In this document: positions 42,560 to 50,732 of the stretch, piece after piece
Layout of the letters: each line of letters begins with the position of its first letter
Numbering within the stretch: position 1 is the first letter of the stretch
DNA from: Paenibacillus terrae
Lineage (GTDB): Bacteria > Bacillota > Bacilli > Paenibacillales > Paenibacillaceae
Direction: 5' to 3'
DNA length: 64,000 nucleotides
NCBI RefSeq assembly: GCF_005217525.1
Contig: NZ_PNXQ01000015.1
Span: forward strand, 12,916 to 76,915
Made by a program: the position numbers and the translations under genes
The notes under the pieces: generated by a model
The model's input: the letters and a program-made list of their open reading frames with translations, nothing else
Told to the model about the DNA's origin: nothing
Database searches by the model: none

Positions 42560-42699
42560 AGATGTTCCTCCTGCCTAGTAAGTAACGTTATCCTGCCCGT
42601 GCTATCTTGCATCTATTCTAATTAGCCTTAACCGTCCTAGCTCAGGTGCGAAACAGCGGGAAGATAATCATAGATCCGCGAAAGGTTGCATAGTTTATA

Positions 42700-42713
42700 T
42701 GTTAACGTGTTCA
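42700..42713. promoter_or_regulatory. ExuR-type operator upstream of uxaB, copy 1
   Basis: TGTTAACGTGTTCA, sharing TGTTAACGT with the two uxaC sites. Confidence 0.55.
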
Positions 42714-42764
42714 TATTATTGTCATTAATATTTTGAAAAACCAAAAATGTTGAGAAAACTATTT

Positions 42765-42778
42765 TGTTAACGTGTGCA
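42765..42778. promoter_or_regulatory. ExuR-type operator upstream of uxaB, copy 2
   Basis: TGTTAACGTGTGCA, 65 bases downstream of the first copy and 54 bases before the uxaB start. The spacing could allow two dimers or a DNA loop. Confidence 0.6.
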
Positions 42779-42831
42779 TTGTGATAAAATGTTGTTGAAA
42801 TCATTAAGGTAATAATGGGAGGTTACTCCGG

Positions 42832-44325
42832 ATGAAACAAGTAGATGAACTAGACCAACTAAACAGAAAAAGCTTCATTGTATCAAGTCCTTTTCCTGAA
42901 AGGGTGCTGCAATTTGGGGAAGGCAATTTCCTGCGTGCTTTTGTAGATTGGCAATTCGATAAAATGAATAAGCAGGCAGAGTGGAATACAGGTGTCGTTA
43001 TTGTACAGCCACAGGCAGGAGGCATGGTGGAGAAGCTCAACGAGCAGGGTGGCCTGTATACGGTTATTCTCGAAGGGATGAAGGATGGGCAGGCCGTGAA
43101 GGAGCATACTGTTGTGGAATGCGTCACCCGAGGGCTTAACCCGTACGGCCCAGATTGGTCAGAATATGAGGCACTGATCCAAAAACCGGAGCTGCGCTTT
43201 GTCGTATCGAACACGACAGAAGCAGGAATTGCTTACGGACCGGAGGATCGGCTGGAAGATCGCCCGCAAAAGAGCTTTCCAGGTAAGCTGGCTGCTTTGC
43301 TCTATAAGCGCTTTCAATTTTTCAATGGAGATCCAAGCAAGGGCCTGGTAATCATTCCATGCGAGCTGATCGACCGCAATGGAGATGCGCTCAAGGAAAT
43401 TGTATTGAAATATGTAGATCAGTGGAAGCTTGGAGCTGAGTTTACATCCTGGCTGGAGGAAGCGAATACGTTCTGCAACAGCCTCGTGGATCGGATTGTG
43501 CCGGGTTATCCCAAGGACCGGATCACAGAGATTCAAGCAGAGTTGGGGTATAAGGACAGCCTGATCGTTGTCGGTGAACAGTATCACCTGTGGGTCATCG
43601 AAGGACCACAATGGCTCAAGGAAGAATTACCTGCTCATCTGGCTGGACTGAACGTACTGATCGTCGACGATATGGCGCCATACCGTACACGCAAGGTGCG
43701 TATTTTGAACGGGGCACATACGGCGCTTACGCCTGTCGCTTATTTATATGGTTTGGATACGGTAGGGCAGGCGGTCGAGCATGATGTCGTGGGTGCTTTT
43801 ATCCAGTCACTCATTCGAGAAGAAGTGATTCCAACGCTGGATTCCCCAGCAGCGGAATTGAATGTATACGCCGATGATGTCATTGAACGGTTTCATAATC
43901 CGTATGTGAGTCATTATGTCATGAGCATTGCACTGAATTCCATATCCAAGTTCAAGACACGTAATTTGCCTTCCTTGCTTCAATATGTGGAGCAACATAA
44001 GGAATTACCTGTAAAAACGGTATTTTCGCTGGCATCCTTATTCGTATTTTACGGGGGAAAGAGAGACGGCGAACCGATTGCCTTGGCAGACGAAGCGGAA
44101 GTGTTGACCGCATTTGGCGAGCTGTGGAGCGGATATAACGGAACACTTGCCGGAGCGAAGCAATTAACGGCACAGATACTGAGCAAGCATACCTGGTGGG
44201 GGCAAGACCTGAACGAGATTGCAGGATTGGCTGAACAGACGGCACAGCATGTGTATGAGATTACAAGCAGGGGAATGAAGGATACGCTGGATTCTCTAAC
44301 CGGGAACAGCGTACCCAGAGCATAA
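42832..44325 (+). CDS. uxaB: Tagaturonate reductase (altronate oxidoreductase)
   Basis: A 497-residue polyol-type dehydrogenase reducing tagaturonate to altronate with NADH. Conserved points: RVLQFGEGNFLRAF at the start, VVIVQP, EAGIAYGPEDRLEDRPQKSFPGKLAALLY, and the catalytic-lysine region RTRKVRILNGAHTALTPVAYL. The length is normal. GGGAGG precedes the ATG. It is 17 bases from uxaA, so the two form one transcript under the two operators upstream. Confidence 0.95.
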   Translation: MKQVDELDQLNRKSFIVSSPFPERVLQFGEGNFLRAFVDWQFDKMNKQAEWNTGVVIVQPQAGGMVEKLNEQGGLYTVILEGMKDGQAVKEHTVVECVTRGLNPYGPDWSEYEALIQKPELRFVVSNTTEAGIAYGPEDRLEDRPQKSFPGKLAALLYKRFQFFNGDPSKGLVIIPCELIDRNGDALKEIVLKYVDQWKLGAEFTSWLEEANTFCNSLVDRIVPGYPKDRITEIQAELGYKDSLIVVGEQYHLWVIEGPQWLKEELPAHLAGLNVLIVDDMAPYRTRKVRILNGAHTALTPVAYLYGLDTVGQAVEHDVVGAFIQSLIREEVIPTLDSPAAELNVYADDVIERFHNPYVSHYVMSIALNSISKFKTRNLPSLLQYVEQHKELPVKTVFSLASLFVFYGGKRDGEPIALADEAEVLTAFGELWSGYNGTLAGAKQLTAQILSKHTWWGQDLNEIAGLAEQTAQHVYEITSRGMKDTLDSLTGNSVPRA

Positions 44326-44342
44326 GCAAGGAGGAGACTGGA

Positions 44343-45842
44343 ATGCTGGAATTCATTCAAATTCATGATCAAGATAACGTGGCTGTTGCTTTACGTGATT
44401 ACAAGCAGGGCGAGACGCTGGCGTGGGGAACGCATGGAGAACAGCGCGTGATGTTGGCTGAGGATGTGGCGCGTGGGCATAAAATTGCATTGCAGAACAT
44501 TCCTGAAGGTGGAAATGTGCTGAAATACGGATATCCGATCGGCCATGCCATTCAGCCCATTCAGGCAGGGCAGCATGTGCATACGCATAATACGAAGACG
44601 AATCTGACGGGCGTGGAGGAGTACTCTTACAAGCCTAAGCCAGCGCCTCATTTATATGAACAGGAAAGTCGTACGTTTCAGGGTTATCGCCGAAAGGACG
44701 GCCGCGTGGGGATTCGCAATGAGTTGTGGATTGTGCCAACGGTCGGTTGTGTGAACGGGATTGCCGAGCTTATTTTAAACCGTTTCAAGCAGGAAGCAGG
44801 CGATATTTCGCCTTTTGAAAATGCACTTGTGCTCAAGCATAACTACGGCTGTTCCCAGTTGGGAGACGATCATGCATATACGCGCACGATTTTGATTGAT
44901 GCGGTGAAGCATTCCAATGCGGGTGGCGTGCTGGTTCTTGGCTTAGGCTGCGAGAACAATGAAATGAAGGAGTTTAAGGAAGCCATCGGGGAATATGACC
45001 CGGAACGGGTGAAGTTTTTACTTTCCCAGGAAGTATCGGATGAAGTGGAGGAAGGGGTACGGCTGCTTCATGAAATTTATGCGGCCGTGCAGGAAGATCG
45101 GCGGGAGCCCGTGCCTTTAGCTGAGCTGAATATCGGGCTGAAATGCGGCGGCTCTGACGGCCTGTCCGGTATTACCGCCAATCCGCTGCTCGGTCGGCTG
45201 TCGGATTATATGGCTGCGCAGGGCGGAACGACGGTACTCACTGAGGTGCCGGAAATGTTCGGCGCGGAGACGATTCTTATGGAACGTGCGGCAGACGAGG
45301 AAGTATTCGGCAAAATCGTGCATCTGATTAACGATTTCAAGCAATATTTTCTGGATTACAAGCAGCCGGTATACGAAAATCCGTCGCCGGGCAACAAAGC
45401 AGGAGGCATCACGACACTGGAAGATAAATCGTTGGGCTGTACGCAAAAGTCCGGCTCTTCTACGGTCACCGATGTCATTCAGTACGGGGAGCGTCTCAAA
45501 ACCAAGGGACTCAACCTGCTCAGCGCACCGGGGAACGATCTGGTTGCTTCTTCGGCGCTTGCGGCAGCGGGCTGCCAGCTCGTTATTTTCACAACTGGAC
45601 GCGGTACGCCTTTCGGTTCCTTCGTTCCGACGATGAAGGTTTCGACCAACTCGCCGCTTTATAAGGCCAAACCCCATTGGATCGACTACAATGCAGGTTC
45701 ACTGGTGGAGGATGTTAGTATGGAGGATGCGCTCCGCAGCTTTGTGGATTACATTGTCGATGTAGCCAGCGGAACCTGGGTGAACAACGAGAAGAACAAT
45801 TTCAGAGAGCTGGCTATTTTTAAAAACGGTGTTACGTTGTAA
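44343..45842 (+). CDS. uxaA: Altronate dehydratase
   Basis: A 499-residue iron-dependent dehydratase that turns altronate into 2-keto-3-deoxygluconate. The N-terminal SAF-like domain (residues 1-90, ending HTHNTKTNL) is followed by the large C-terminal domain with YRRKDGRVGIRNELWIVPTVGCVNGIA, KHNYGCSQLGDDH, GLGCENNEM and GLKCGGSDGLSGITANP cysteine motifs. GGAGGAG precedes the ATG. It closes the galacturonate branch; the KDG kinase and aldolase genes are not in this window. Confidence 0.95.
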   Translation: MLEFIQIHDQDNVAVALRDYKQGETLAWGTHGEQRVMLAEDVARGHKIALQNIPEGGNVLKYGYPIGHAIQPIQAGQHVHTHNTKTNLTGVEEYSYKPKPAPHLYEQESRTFQGYRRKDGRVGIRNELWIVPTVGCVNGIAELILNRFKQEAGDISPFENALVLKHNYGCSQLGDDHAYTRTILIDAVKHSNAGGVLVLGLGCENNEMKEFKEAIGEYDPERVKFLLSQEVSDEVEEGVRLLHEIYAAVQEDRREPVPLAELNIGLKCGGSDGLSGITANPLLGRLSDYMAAQGGTTVLTEVPEMFGAETILMERAADEEVFGKIVHLINDFKQYFLDYKQPVYENPSPGNKAGGITTLEDKSLGCTQKSGSSTVTDVIQYGERLKTKGLNLLSAPGNDLVASSALAAAGCQLVIFTTGRGTPFGSFVPTMKVSTNSPLYKAKPHWIDYNAGSLVEDVSMEDALRSFVDYIVDVASGTWVNNEKNNFRELAIFKNGVTL

Positions 45843-45858
45843 TCCTTTACAACGAGTG

Positions 45859-45887
45859 GGGAGGCGGAAGAATTCTGTCTCCCTTTT
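45859..45887 (+). terminator. Terminator of the uxaB-uxaA operon
   Basis: GGGAG-N-CGGAA and TTCTG-CTCCC arms, interrupted by mismatches, then CTTTTGG. Confidence 0.6.
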
Positions 45888-45972
45888 GGTGTTTGTTTGT
45901 CTCTTAATAAATATGCTAGACTTACTGGAAAAGTTAACTTAATGAAATTTTACGAGTACGGGGGGATATGAA

Positions 45973-46419
45973 GTGCAGAATGAAATTGTTGCTTATCGGG
46001 AAGAAAATCATGATCAGCTCGTAGATATTTGGCATCGGGCTGTACGTCAGACTCACACATTTTTGACGGAAGAAGACATTCAATTTTACCATCATATCGT
46101 GCGAAATGGTGCACTAAGAGAAGTTGAGATTTGGATGGAGTGGAACGAAAACCAAGATCCAATAGGGTTTATCGGACTGGACGGGATTAAAATAGAGATG
46201 TTATTCGTTGACCCTAAGCGACACGGACAGGGCACAGGCAGCCGCTTAATCCGGCATGCTGAAAAAATAAAAGGCAAACGTCTCAAAGTGGACGTTAATG
46301 AGCAAAACGAACATGCACATGCTTTCTACAAACATTATGGCTTTGTACAAACAGGGCGATCCGCACTGGACGGATCAGGGCGAGCATTCCCTTTACTTCA
46401 TTTGGAGAAAAACAAATGA
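45973..46419 (+). CDS. GNAT family N-acetyltransferase
   Basis: A 148-residue GNAT enzyme. The acetyl-CoA pyrophosphate loop is DPKRHGQGTGSRLIRHA (R/Q-x2-G-x-G/A) near residue 81, followed by VNEQNEHAHAFYKHYGFVQTGR, the usual C-terminal substrate strand. It resembles YjaB-like acetyltransferases. The start is a GTG after GGGGGGAT. Substrate unknown; a terminator follows. Confidence 0.82.
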   Translation: MQNEIVAYREENHDQLVDIWHRAVRQTHTFLTEEDIQFYHHIVRNGALREVEIWMEWNENQDPIGFIGLDGIKIEMLFVDPKRHGQGTGSRLIRHAEKIKGKRLKVDVNEQNEHAHAFYKHYGFVQTGRSALDGSGRAFPLLHLEKNK

Positions 46420-46443
46420 ACGATTGAAGTTTACCAAATCCGT

Positions 46444-46479
46444 AAATCCCGTTTACCTCTGCGTAAATGGGATTTTTTC
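46444..46479 (+). terminator. Terminator after the GNAT gene
   Basis: AAATCCCGTTTAC and GTAAATGGGATTT arms with a short loop and six T. Confidence 0.8.
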
Positions 46480-46514
46480 TCATAAAAAGCTTGCGACATA
46501 GTTGATTTTATGAT

Positions 46515-46551
46515 ATAACTTAATTAAGTAATAATTACGTAATTAAGTTAT
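46515..46551. promoter_or_regulatory. Large AT-rich inverted repeat upstream of the receptor gene
   Basis: ATAACTTAATTA (46515-46526) and TAATTAAGTTAT (46540-46551) are perfect 12-bp arms with a 13-base spacer. It lies 100 bases before the receptor start, with no T run beyond it, so an operator is likelier than a terminator. Confidence 0.6.
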
Positions 46552-46652
46552 TTTATCATTAAATCATATCATGAACGGCATTCAGTTCATTCTTTGGTTT
46601 GGTGAACTTTCTATTTCGTGAATATGATAAGTCGGACAAGGAGGTGGGGAGG

Positions 46653-47510
46653 GTGGATGAACTTGTTCACTCCGACATCACAGATTTAGATACACTTGTT
46701 AATATGATTAAGCTGTCATTTTCGTTTAACGACGGAGCCAATATGATTGCATTATGTGATCATCTGTACGACCGTGCCAGCCAGAAGTATCAGGAGTTAC
46801 AGTTCTACAAAGCACACAAGAAACCCGTACAACCCATACATACCAGACGTCCACTAGTATATTACTATGGATACAGTCATCTGATGAAAGGAATGGCCTT
46901 CCAGAAACAGGGCAAATATGATGAAGCCCGAGATTGCATCGAAAAGTATGCCGAATTGGGCTGGTTCAATGGTCTTGATCCTCACGGGGAAGCGGAAGTC
47001 GAGTATTATCGCCATGCAGCTAAAGCCAATCAGTATGCTCTTGATATTTTGTCAGGCTGTTTCGAAGTGTTGCAGGAATATGTTCAATTTCTTCAGGACA
47101 ATCCAGAAGAACTGTTACCGGGGCTTCTTTCCATCGTGGAGGGGGCATCCAGGCACGACTATTCTTTAGAGACTGTGCTAGAGCCCTTTGTTGAACAAAT
47201 TGACGATTTCAAATATCTCGAAGAGCCTGTGAATGTGTCTTATTATTTTCGCTTTTGCTATCAACTGTCTCTCTATTACATCAAGCAGCAGCAGTTCACG
47301 GTTGCGCTGGACTATATTTTGCAATCCCTCATGCTGTCAGATACCCTGGGTATGGAACATGAGCATGAGTTCAGGAAGTGTACCGCCATATTTGAGATTT
47401 TCAGATCCCAAGCTACGGCAACACAGCAAGACCAATATATAACTATTTTAAAAGGAGTGTTAAAGGATGAAAAAATTGATTTCACAGCCTCTGTCGCTCA
47501 GTCTGTTTAG
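46653..47510 (+). CDS. TPR-type peptide receptor-like protein (RRNPP/AloR-like)
   Basis: A 285-residue all-helical protein with TPR-like repeats (LVYYYGYSHLMKGMAFQKQGKYDEARDCIEKYAEL near residues 68-102; YFRFCYQLSLYYIKQQQFTVALDYILQSL near residues 206-235). It resembles the C-terminal domains of Paenibacillus XRE-TPR proteins described as AimR-like peptide receptors, and more distantly Rap and NprR. No N-terminal HTH is visible, which is unusual for a DNA-binding member. The GTG start lies seven bases after AAGGAGGT. A 35-codon signal-peptide-like frame overlaps its 3' end, the typical layout of receptor and pheromone genes. Confidence 0.72.
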   Translation: MDELVHSDITDLDTLVNMIKLSFSFNDGANMIALCDHLYDRASQKYQELQFYKAHKKPVQPIHTRRPLVYYYGYSHLMKGMAFQKQGKYDEARDCIEKYAELGWFNGLDPHGEAEVEYYRHAAKANQYALDILSGCFEVLQEYVQFLQDNPEELLPGLLSIVEGASRHDYSLETVLEPFVEQIDDFKYLEEPVNVSYYFRFCYQLSLYYIKQQQFTVALDYILQSLMLSDTLGMEHEHEFRKCTAIFEIFRSQATATQQDQYITILKGVLKDEKIDFTASVAQSV

Positions 47511-47574
47511 CTTGCTGGTGTTTGTTACAAGTCATGACCTCATTTCCGTGTTTTATCATGGAGCAAATCATTAA
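47467..47574 (+). CDS. Candidate secreted signalling-peptide precursor, 35 residues
   Basis: An ATG preceded by TAAAGG and an AAAGGAG ten bases further upstream, overlapping the receptor's last 44 bases in another frame. The product has two N-terminal lysines, a hydrophobic core (LSLSLFSLLVFV), a possible cleavage region TSHD and a C-terminus ending SVFYHGANH. This is the form of Phr/AimP/AloP-type pre-pro-peptides, whose last five to ten residues are the active signal. The assignment rests on position and composition. Confidence 0.6.
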   Translation: MKKLISQPLSLSLFSLLVFVTSHDLISVFYHGANH

Positions 47575-47632
47575 TTGGACAGAAGTAAGTAGAAAAAGTT
47601 CTCCAGCAAGTAGATATTTGATGTAAAAGTAT

Positions 47633-47682
47633 GCCAAATAGCAAGTAAGCTCATTAGGAATCGGGCTTGCTTGCTATTTGGC
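47633..47682. terminator. Large inverted repeat between the peptide gene and the membrane-protein gene
   Basis: GCCAAATAGCAAG and CTTGCTATTTGGC are perfect 13-bp arms with a 24-base loop. It lies between convergent genes and probably acts as a terminator, although T runs are weak. Confidence 0.55.
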
Positions 47683-47697
47683 GCCGTTATATGAAGA

Positions 47698-48588
47698 CTA
47701 AGCAGTTGTAGGCTTACGCAGAGCACCCTGCTCTGATGGATGCAATGAAATTTTCAACTGCTGGTAGGTCGGGAATGTTTCTTCTAAAAGGTACGGTGCA
47801 CTTTTGAATGCCGCATCCAATGCCTGTAGAAAAGAACCGACGAACTGCTCTGGAGAAAAGTAAATGCTTTGCCCGATCATGTGAATGTGAAGCTCATTAT
47901 GATCCCGGTTGCTCACCGAAAGCAATAATCCCTTGCCCTGAAAACCCGTTTCGATTGCACGTACTTTATTTATGCTTGAGAGCAGCATTTCTGTTTTCAA
48001 CGCACGACCCTGTTCCTCTATAAACACGGAAATCAGGCGTTTATTCGTCACGATCATAATTTGGTTCCCTCGAAACGTATGGGTAAGATGCACAAAATCT
48101 TTATACACGCCAATCGTCTGCTCATGGGGAGAGATGATCCCCAAACGTACAAACTCAGCCAAGTCGGCGGCATCAGGCTCCTGATGATTTTTAATCCGTT
48201 TCTTGATACTGAACTGAAGGGTCAGAATACCAAAGATGGCTGCAACAAAAGGAATCAGCCCGCCGCTAAGCACAGTGAAATTCAGAACAATAAAAACTCC
48301 TAACAAGCATTGCACCCAGGTGATATAACGCAACTTTTGCTGAACGGTACGACGATAGTAGCGGAAGCGTTTTCCCGGTTGGTATTCCACAGAAAATTTC
48401 GTCATCCCGCGCATAAGCATTAAGCTATAGATACATAAAATAGTAGCTCCAACTGTAATGAGAGCCAAGAGCCACTCTTGAGCAACTATGCCAATTAAGG
48501 CGCACAGCCCGCACAGGATGATCCCCGCCCAGCAGGCAACTCTTTTAATGCGAATCTGTTTTTGAATCGAACGAACTAATTCATCCAT
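47698..48588 (-). CDS. Membrane protein with C-terminal PH-like domain, unknown function
   Basis: A 296-residue protein. Four membrane segments occur in two pairs: WAGIILCGLCALIGIVA with LLALITVGATILCIYSL, then WVQCLLGVFIVLNFTVL with GGLIPFVAAIFGILTLQ. The C-terminal half reads like a bacterial PH/YcxB-type domain (IMIVTNKRLISVFIEE, TEMLLSSINKVRAIETG, GKGLLLSVSN). The start was set at the ATG after AGGAGGATTAAG. I do not recognise a named family. It is isolated and convergent with the peptide gene. Confidence 0.65.
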   Translation of the reverse strand: MDELVRSIQKQIRIKRVACWAGIILCGLCALIGIVAQEWLLALITVGATILCIYSLMLMRGMTKFSVEYQPGKRFRYYRRTVQQKLRYITWVQCLLGVFIVLNFTVLSGGLIPFVAAIFGILTLQFSIKKRIKNHQEPDAADLAEFVRLGIISPHEQTIGVYKDFVHLTHTFRGNQIMIVTNKRLISVFIEEQGRALKTEMLLSSINKVRAIETGFQGKGLLLSVSNRDHNELHIHMIGQSIYFSPEQFVGSFLQALDAAFKSAPYLLEETFPTYQQLKISLHPSEQGALRKPTTA

Positions 48589-48809
48589 TTTTCTTAATCC
48601 TCCTGATCTAGATGTATAGGTAATGTTTGGAATAACATGTGGTCTTATCGTACCATTGGATAGTCTTTTTCGTAAATTAATAGATTGTAAAAAATTCGCA
48701 ACAGGCCAAAAATATTCTGCGACTCGGAATGCTGCTACCTGAACTTTAGACACCAAAATCAAAAAAATCGGTACTACTCATGAACAGCAGAAGCCTCTAA
48801 AATAAGAAA

Positions 48810-48823
48810 TGTAAGTGCTTACA
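48810..48823 (+). promoter_or_regulatory. cre site before the sugar ABC operon
   Basis: TGTAAGTGCTTACA differs at one central base from the ideal CcpA site TGTAAGCGCTTACA and is palindromic. It lies 25 bases before the permease start, a location for catabolite repression. Confidence 0.7.
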
Positions 48824-48847
48824 TTATAGAGAAGGGAGGTCTGTCGT

Positions 48848-49807
48848 ATGAGTACAGAATGGAGGCCGCGACAACAGCCGCCTAGCCAACCCGGAAAAGG
48901 GAGAGTACTGGCTCGTAAATGGGTGCAACAAAGACATTTGCAGACCATGGCGCTGTTAGGTGTGGTATGGATGATTATTTTTCATTACATTCCGATGTAC
49001 GGCATTCTGATTGCCTTCAAGCATTTTGACATCATTGGCACCATATCAAGCGCACCTTGGGCGGGATTGGAGCATTTTCGGGCCTTTCTGGAGGATGATA
49101 ACTTTTGGTATGTTGTCAAAAATACGCTGGGCATCAGTCTGCTCAAGCTGGCAATCGGGTTCCCGTTGCCCATTTTATTTGCTTTGTTCCTGAACGAAAT
49201 CCGGTCTACGCGGTTTAAAAAGTCCATTCAGACCATTTCGTATCTTCCTCATTTTTTATCATGGGTTATTCTTGGCGGGATCTTAACGACGTGGCTGGCA
49301 GATACCGGGATGATCAATCATCTGTTGCTGGCTTGGGGCTGGATCGAACAGCCAATCAGTTATTTGGCGGAGCCGAGCTACTTTTGGGCCATTGTCGTCA
49401 GCTCGGATATCTGGAAGGAGCTTGGATGGTCGGCCATTATTTATTTGGCAGCCATGGCGGGTGTATCGACGGATATGTATGAAGCGGCGACCATTGACGG
49501 AGCTGGACGGTTTCAGAAAATGTGGTACGTCACGCTTCCTGCGATCAAGGGCACGATATCCATTTTGTTTATTTTGGCGGTCAGCGGGATATTGAACTCT
49601 AACTTTGACCAGATTCTCGTATTACGTAACTCACTGAATGAAAGCGCAAGTAATGTTGTGGATATTTATGTATATCAGGTGGGCATACAGCAGGGGCGCT
49701 TCTCATATTCGACCGCAGTGGGGTTGCTGAAATCGGTTCTTGCTCTTATTTTGCTGATGATCGCCAATTCGGTCACCAAGCGGATTAATAATACATCCCT
49801 ATTCTGA
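48848..49807 (+). CDS. Sugar ABC transporter permease, LplB type
   Basis: A 319-residue permease with six membrane helices. It has the LplB/YtlD-like start with FHYIPMYGILIAFKHFD and the EAA-loop motif EAATIDGAGRFQKMWYVTLPAI that contacts the ATPase. It forms the first gene of an operon with a second permease, a solute-binding lipoprotein and a YesM/YesN two-component system. Such transporters import oligosaccharides and share the MsmX-type ATPase, none of which is in this window. GAAGGGAGG precedes the ATG. Confidence 0.9.
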   Translation: MSTEWRPRQQPPSQPGKGRVLARKWVQQRHLQTMALLGVVWMIIFHYIPMYGILIAFKHFDIIGTISSAPWAGLEHFRAFLEDDNFWYVVKNTLGISLLKLAIGFPLPILFALFLNEIRSTRFKKSIQTISYLPHFLSWVILGGILTTWLADTGMINHLLLAWGWIEQPISYLAEPSYFWAIVVSSDIWKELGWSAIIYLAAMAGVSTDMYEAATIDGAGRFQKMWYVTLPAIKGTISILFILAVSGILNSNFDQILVLRNSLNESASNVVDIYVYQVGIQQGRFSYSTAVGLLKSVLALILLMIANSVTKRINNTSLF

Positions 49808-49821
49808 AGGAGGACGGCTGC

Positions 49822-50709
49822 ATGCAGCTATTGCAACGCAAAACGACAGGCGAAGCGATATTCGATGTCGTGAACAGCGTCTTCATGCTGATCATATGTT
49901 TTGTAACGTTGTATCCGGTGTGGTACGTGCTGGTGAACTCCTTTAACGAAGGAGCAGACGCCATGCGGGGTGGTATTTACTGGTGGCCGAGAGTATTTAG
50001 TCTGGGCAGCTATCAGGCCGTGTTTGCGAACAACGGTATTATGACCGCGATGGGGGTGACCATTACCAAGACGGTAATCGGCACGATTGTACATGTGTTT
50101 TTTACCGCCATGATTGCATATGCATATTCCCGTAGGGAGCTGATTGGGCGCAAGCTGTATATGCTGATCGGTACGATAACCCTGTTTTTCGGCGGGGGAT
50201 TGATTCCGACGTATTTGCTGATACGTGATCTCGGGCTGTTGGACAGCTTTTGGGTGTATATTATTCCGGCGATGTTCAGCTTTTTTGATCTTATAATTTT
50301 TATGGCTTTTTTCCGGGAGCTGCCGGATGCATTGGAGGAAGCGGCGAAAATAGACGGGGCGAACGATTTCAGTATCTTTTGCCGGATTGTGCTTCCCGTA
50401 TCCATGCCCGTGGTAGCGACGATTGCGCTTTTTCATGGGGTGTACCAGTGGAACGATTATTTTACCGGAATGATCTATATCAATAATACGGACCTTCAGC
50501 CGATTCAGACGTATTTGTACCGTGTTGTTGCCCAATCCAGCTCTAATCAGATGATGTCTGCTGCACCGGGGATTGTTGCCCAGTCCGTCACTTCGCAGTC
50601 GATCAAGCTGGCGACGATGGTCGTGACGACACTACCGATTGTACTGGTATATCCTTTTCTGCAAAAATATTTCGTCAAGGGTCTGATGATCGGCTCGATC
50701 AAAGGATAG
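49822..50709 (+). CDS. Sugar ABC transporter permease, LplC/YtcP type
   Basis: A 295-residue partner permease with six helices and the EAA motif EEAAKIDGANDFSIFCRIVLPVSMP. The N-terminus (VVNSVFMLIICFVTLYPVWYVLVNSFNEG) and the C-terminal KYFVKGLMIGSIKG are typical of YtcP/LplC proteins. It is 14 bases from the first permease gene and 23 bases from the binding-protein gene. AAGGAGGAC precedes the ATG. Confidence 0.9.
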   Translation: MQLLQRKTTGEAIFDVVNSVFMLIICFVTLYPVWYVLVNSFNEGADAMRGGIYWWPRVFSLGSYQAVFANNGIMTAMGVTITKTVIGTIVHVFFTAMIAYAYSRRELIGRKLYMLIGTITLFFGGGLIPTYLLIRDLGLLDSFWVYIIPAMFSFFDLIIFMAFFRELPDALEEAAKIDGANDFSIFCRIVLPVSMPVVATIALFHGVYQWNDYFTGMIYINNTDLQPIQTYLYRVVAQSSSNQMMSAAPGIVAQSVTSQSIKLATMVVTTLPIVLVYPFLQKYFVKGLMIGSIKG

Positions 50710-50732
50710 CACATCATCCAAGGGGGAGATTT

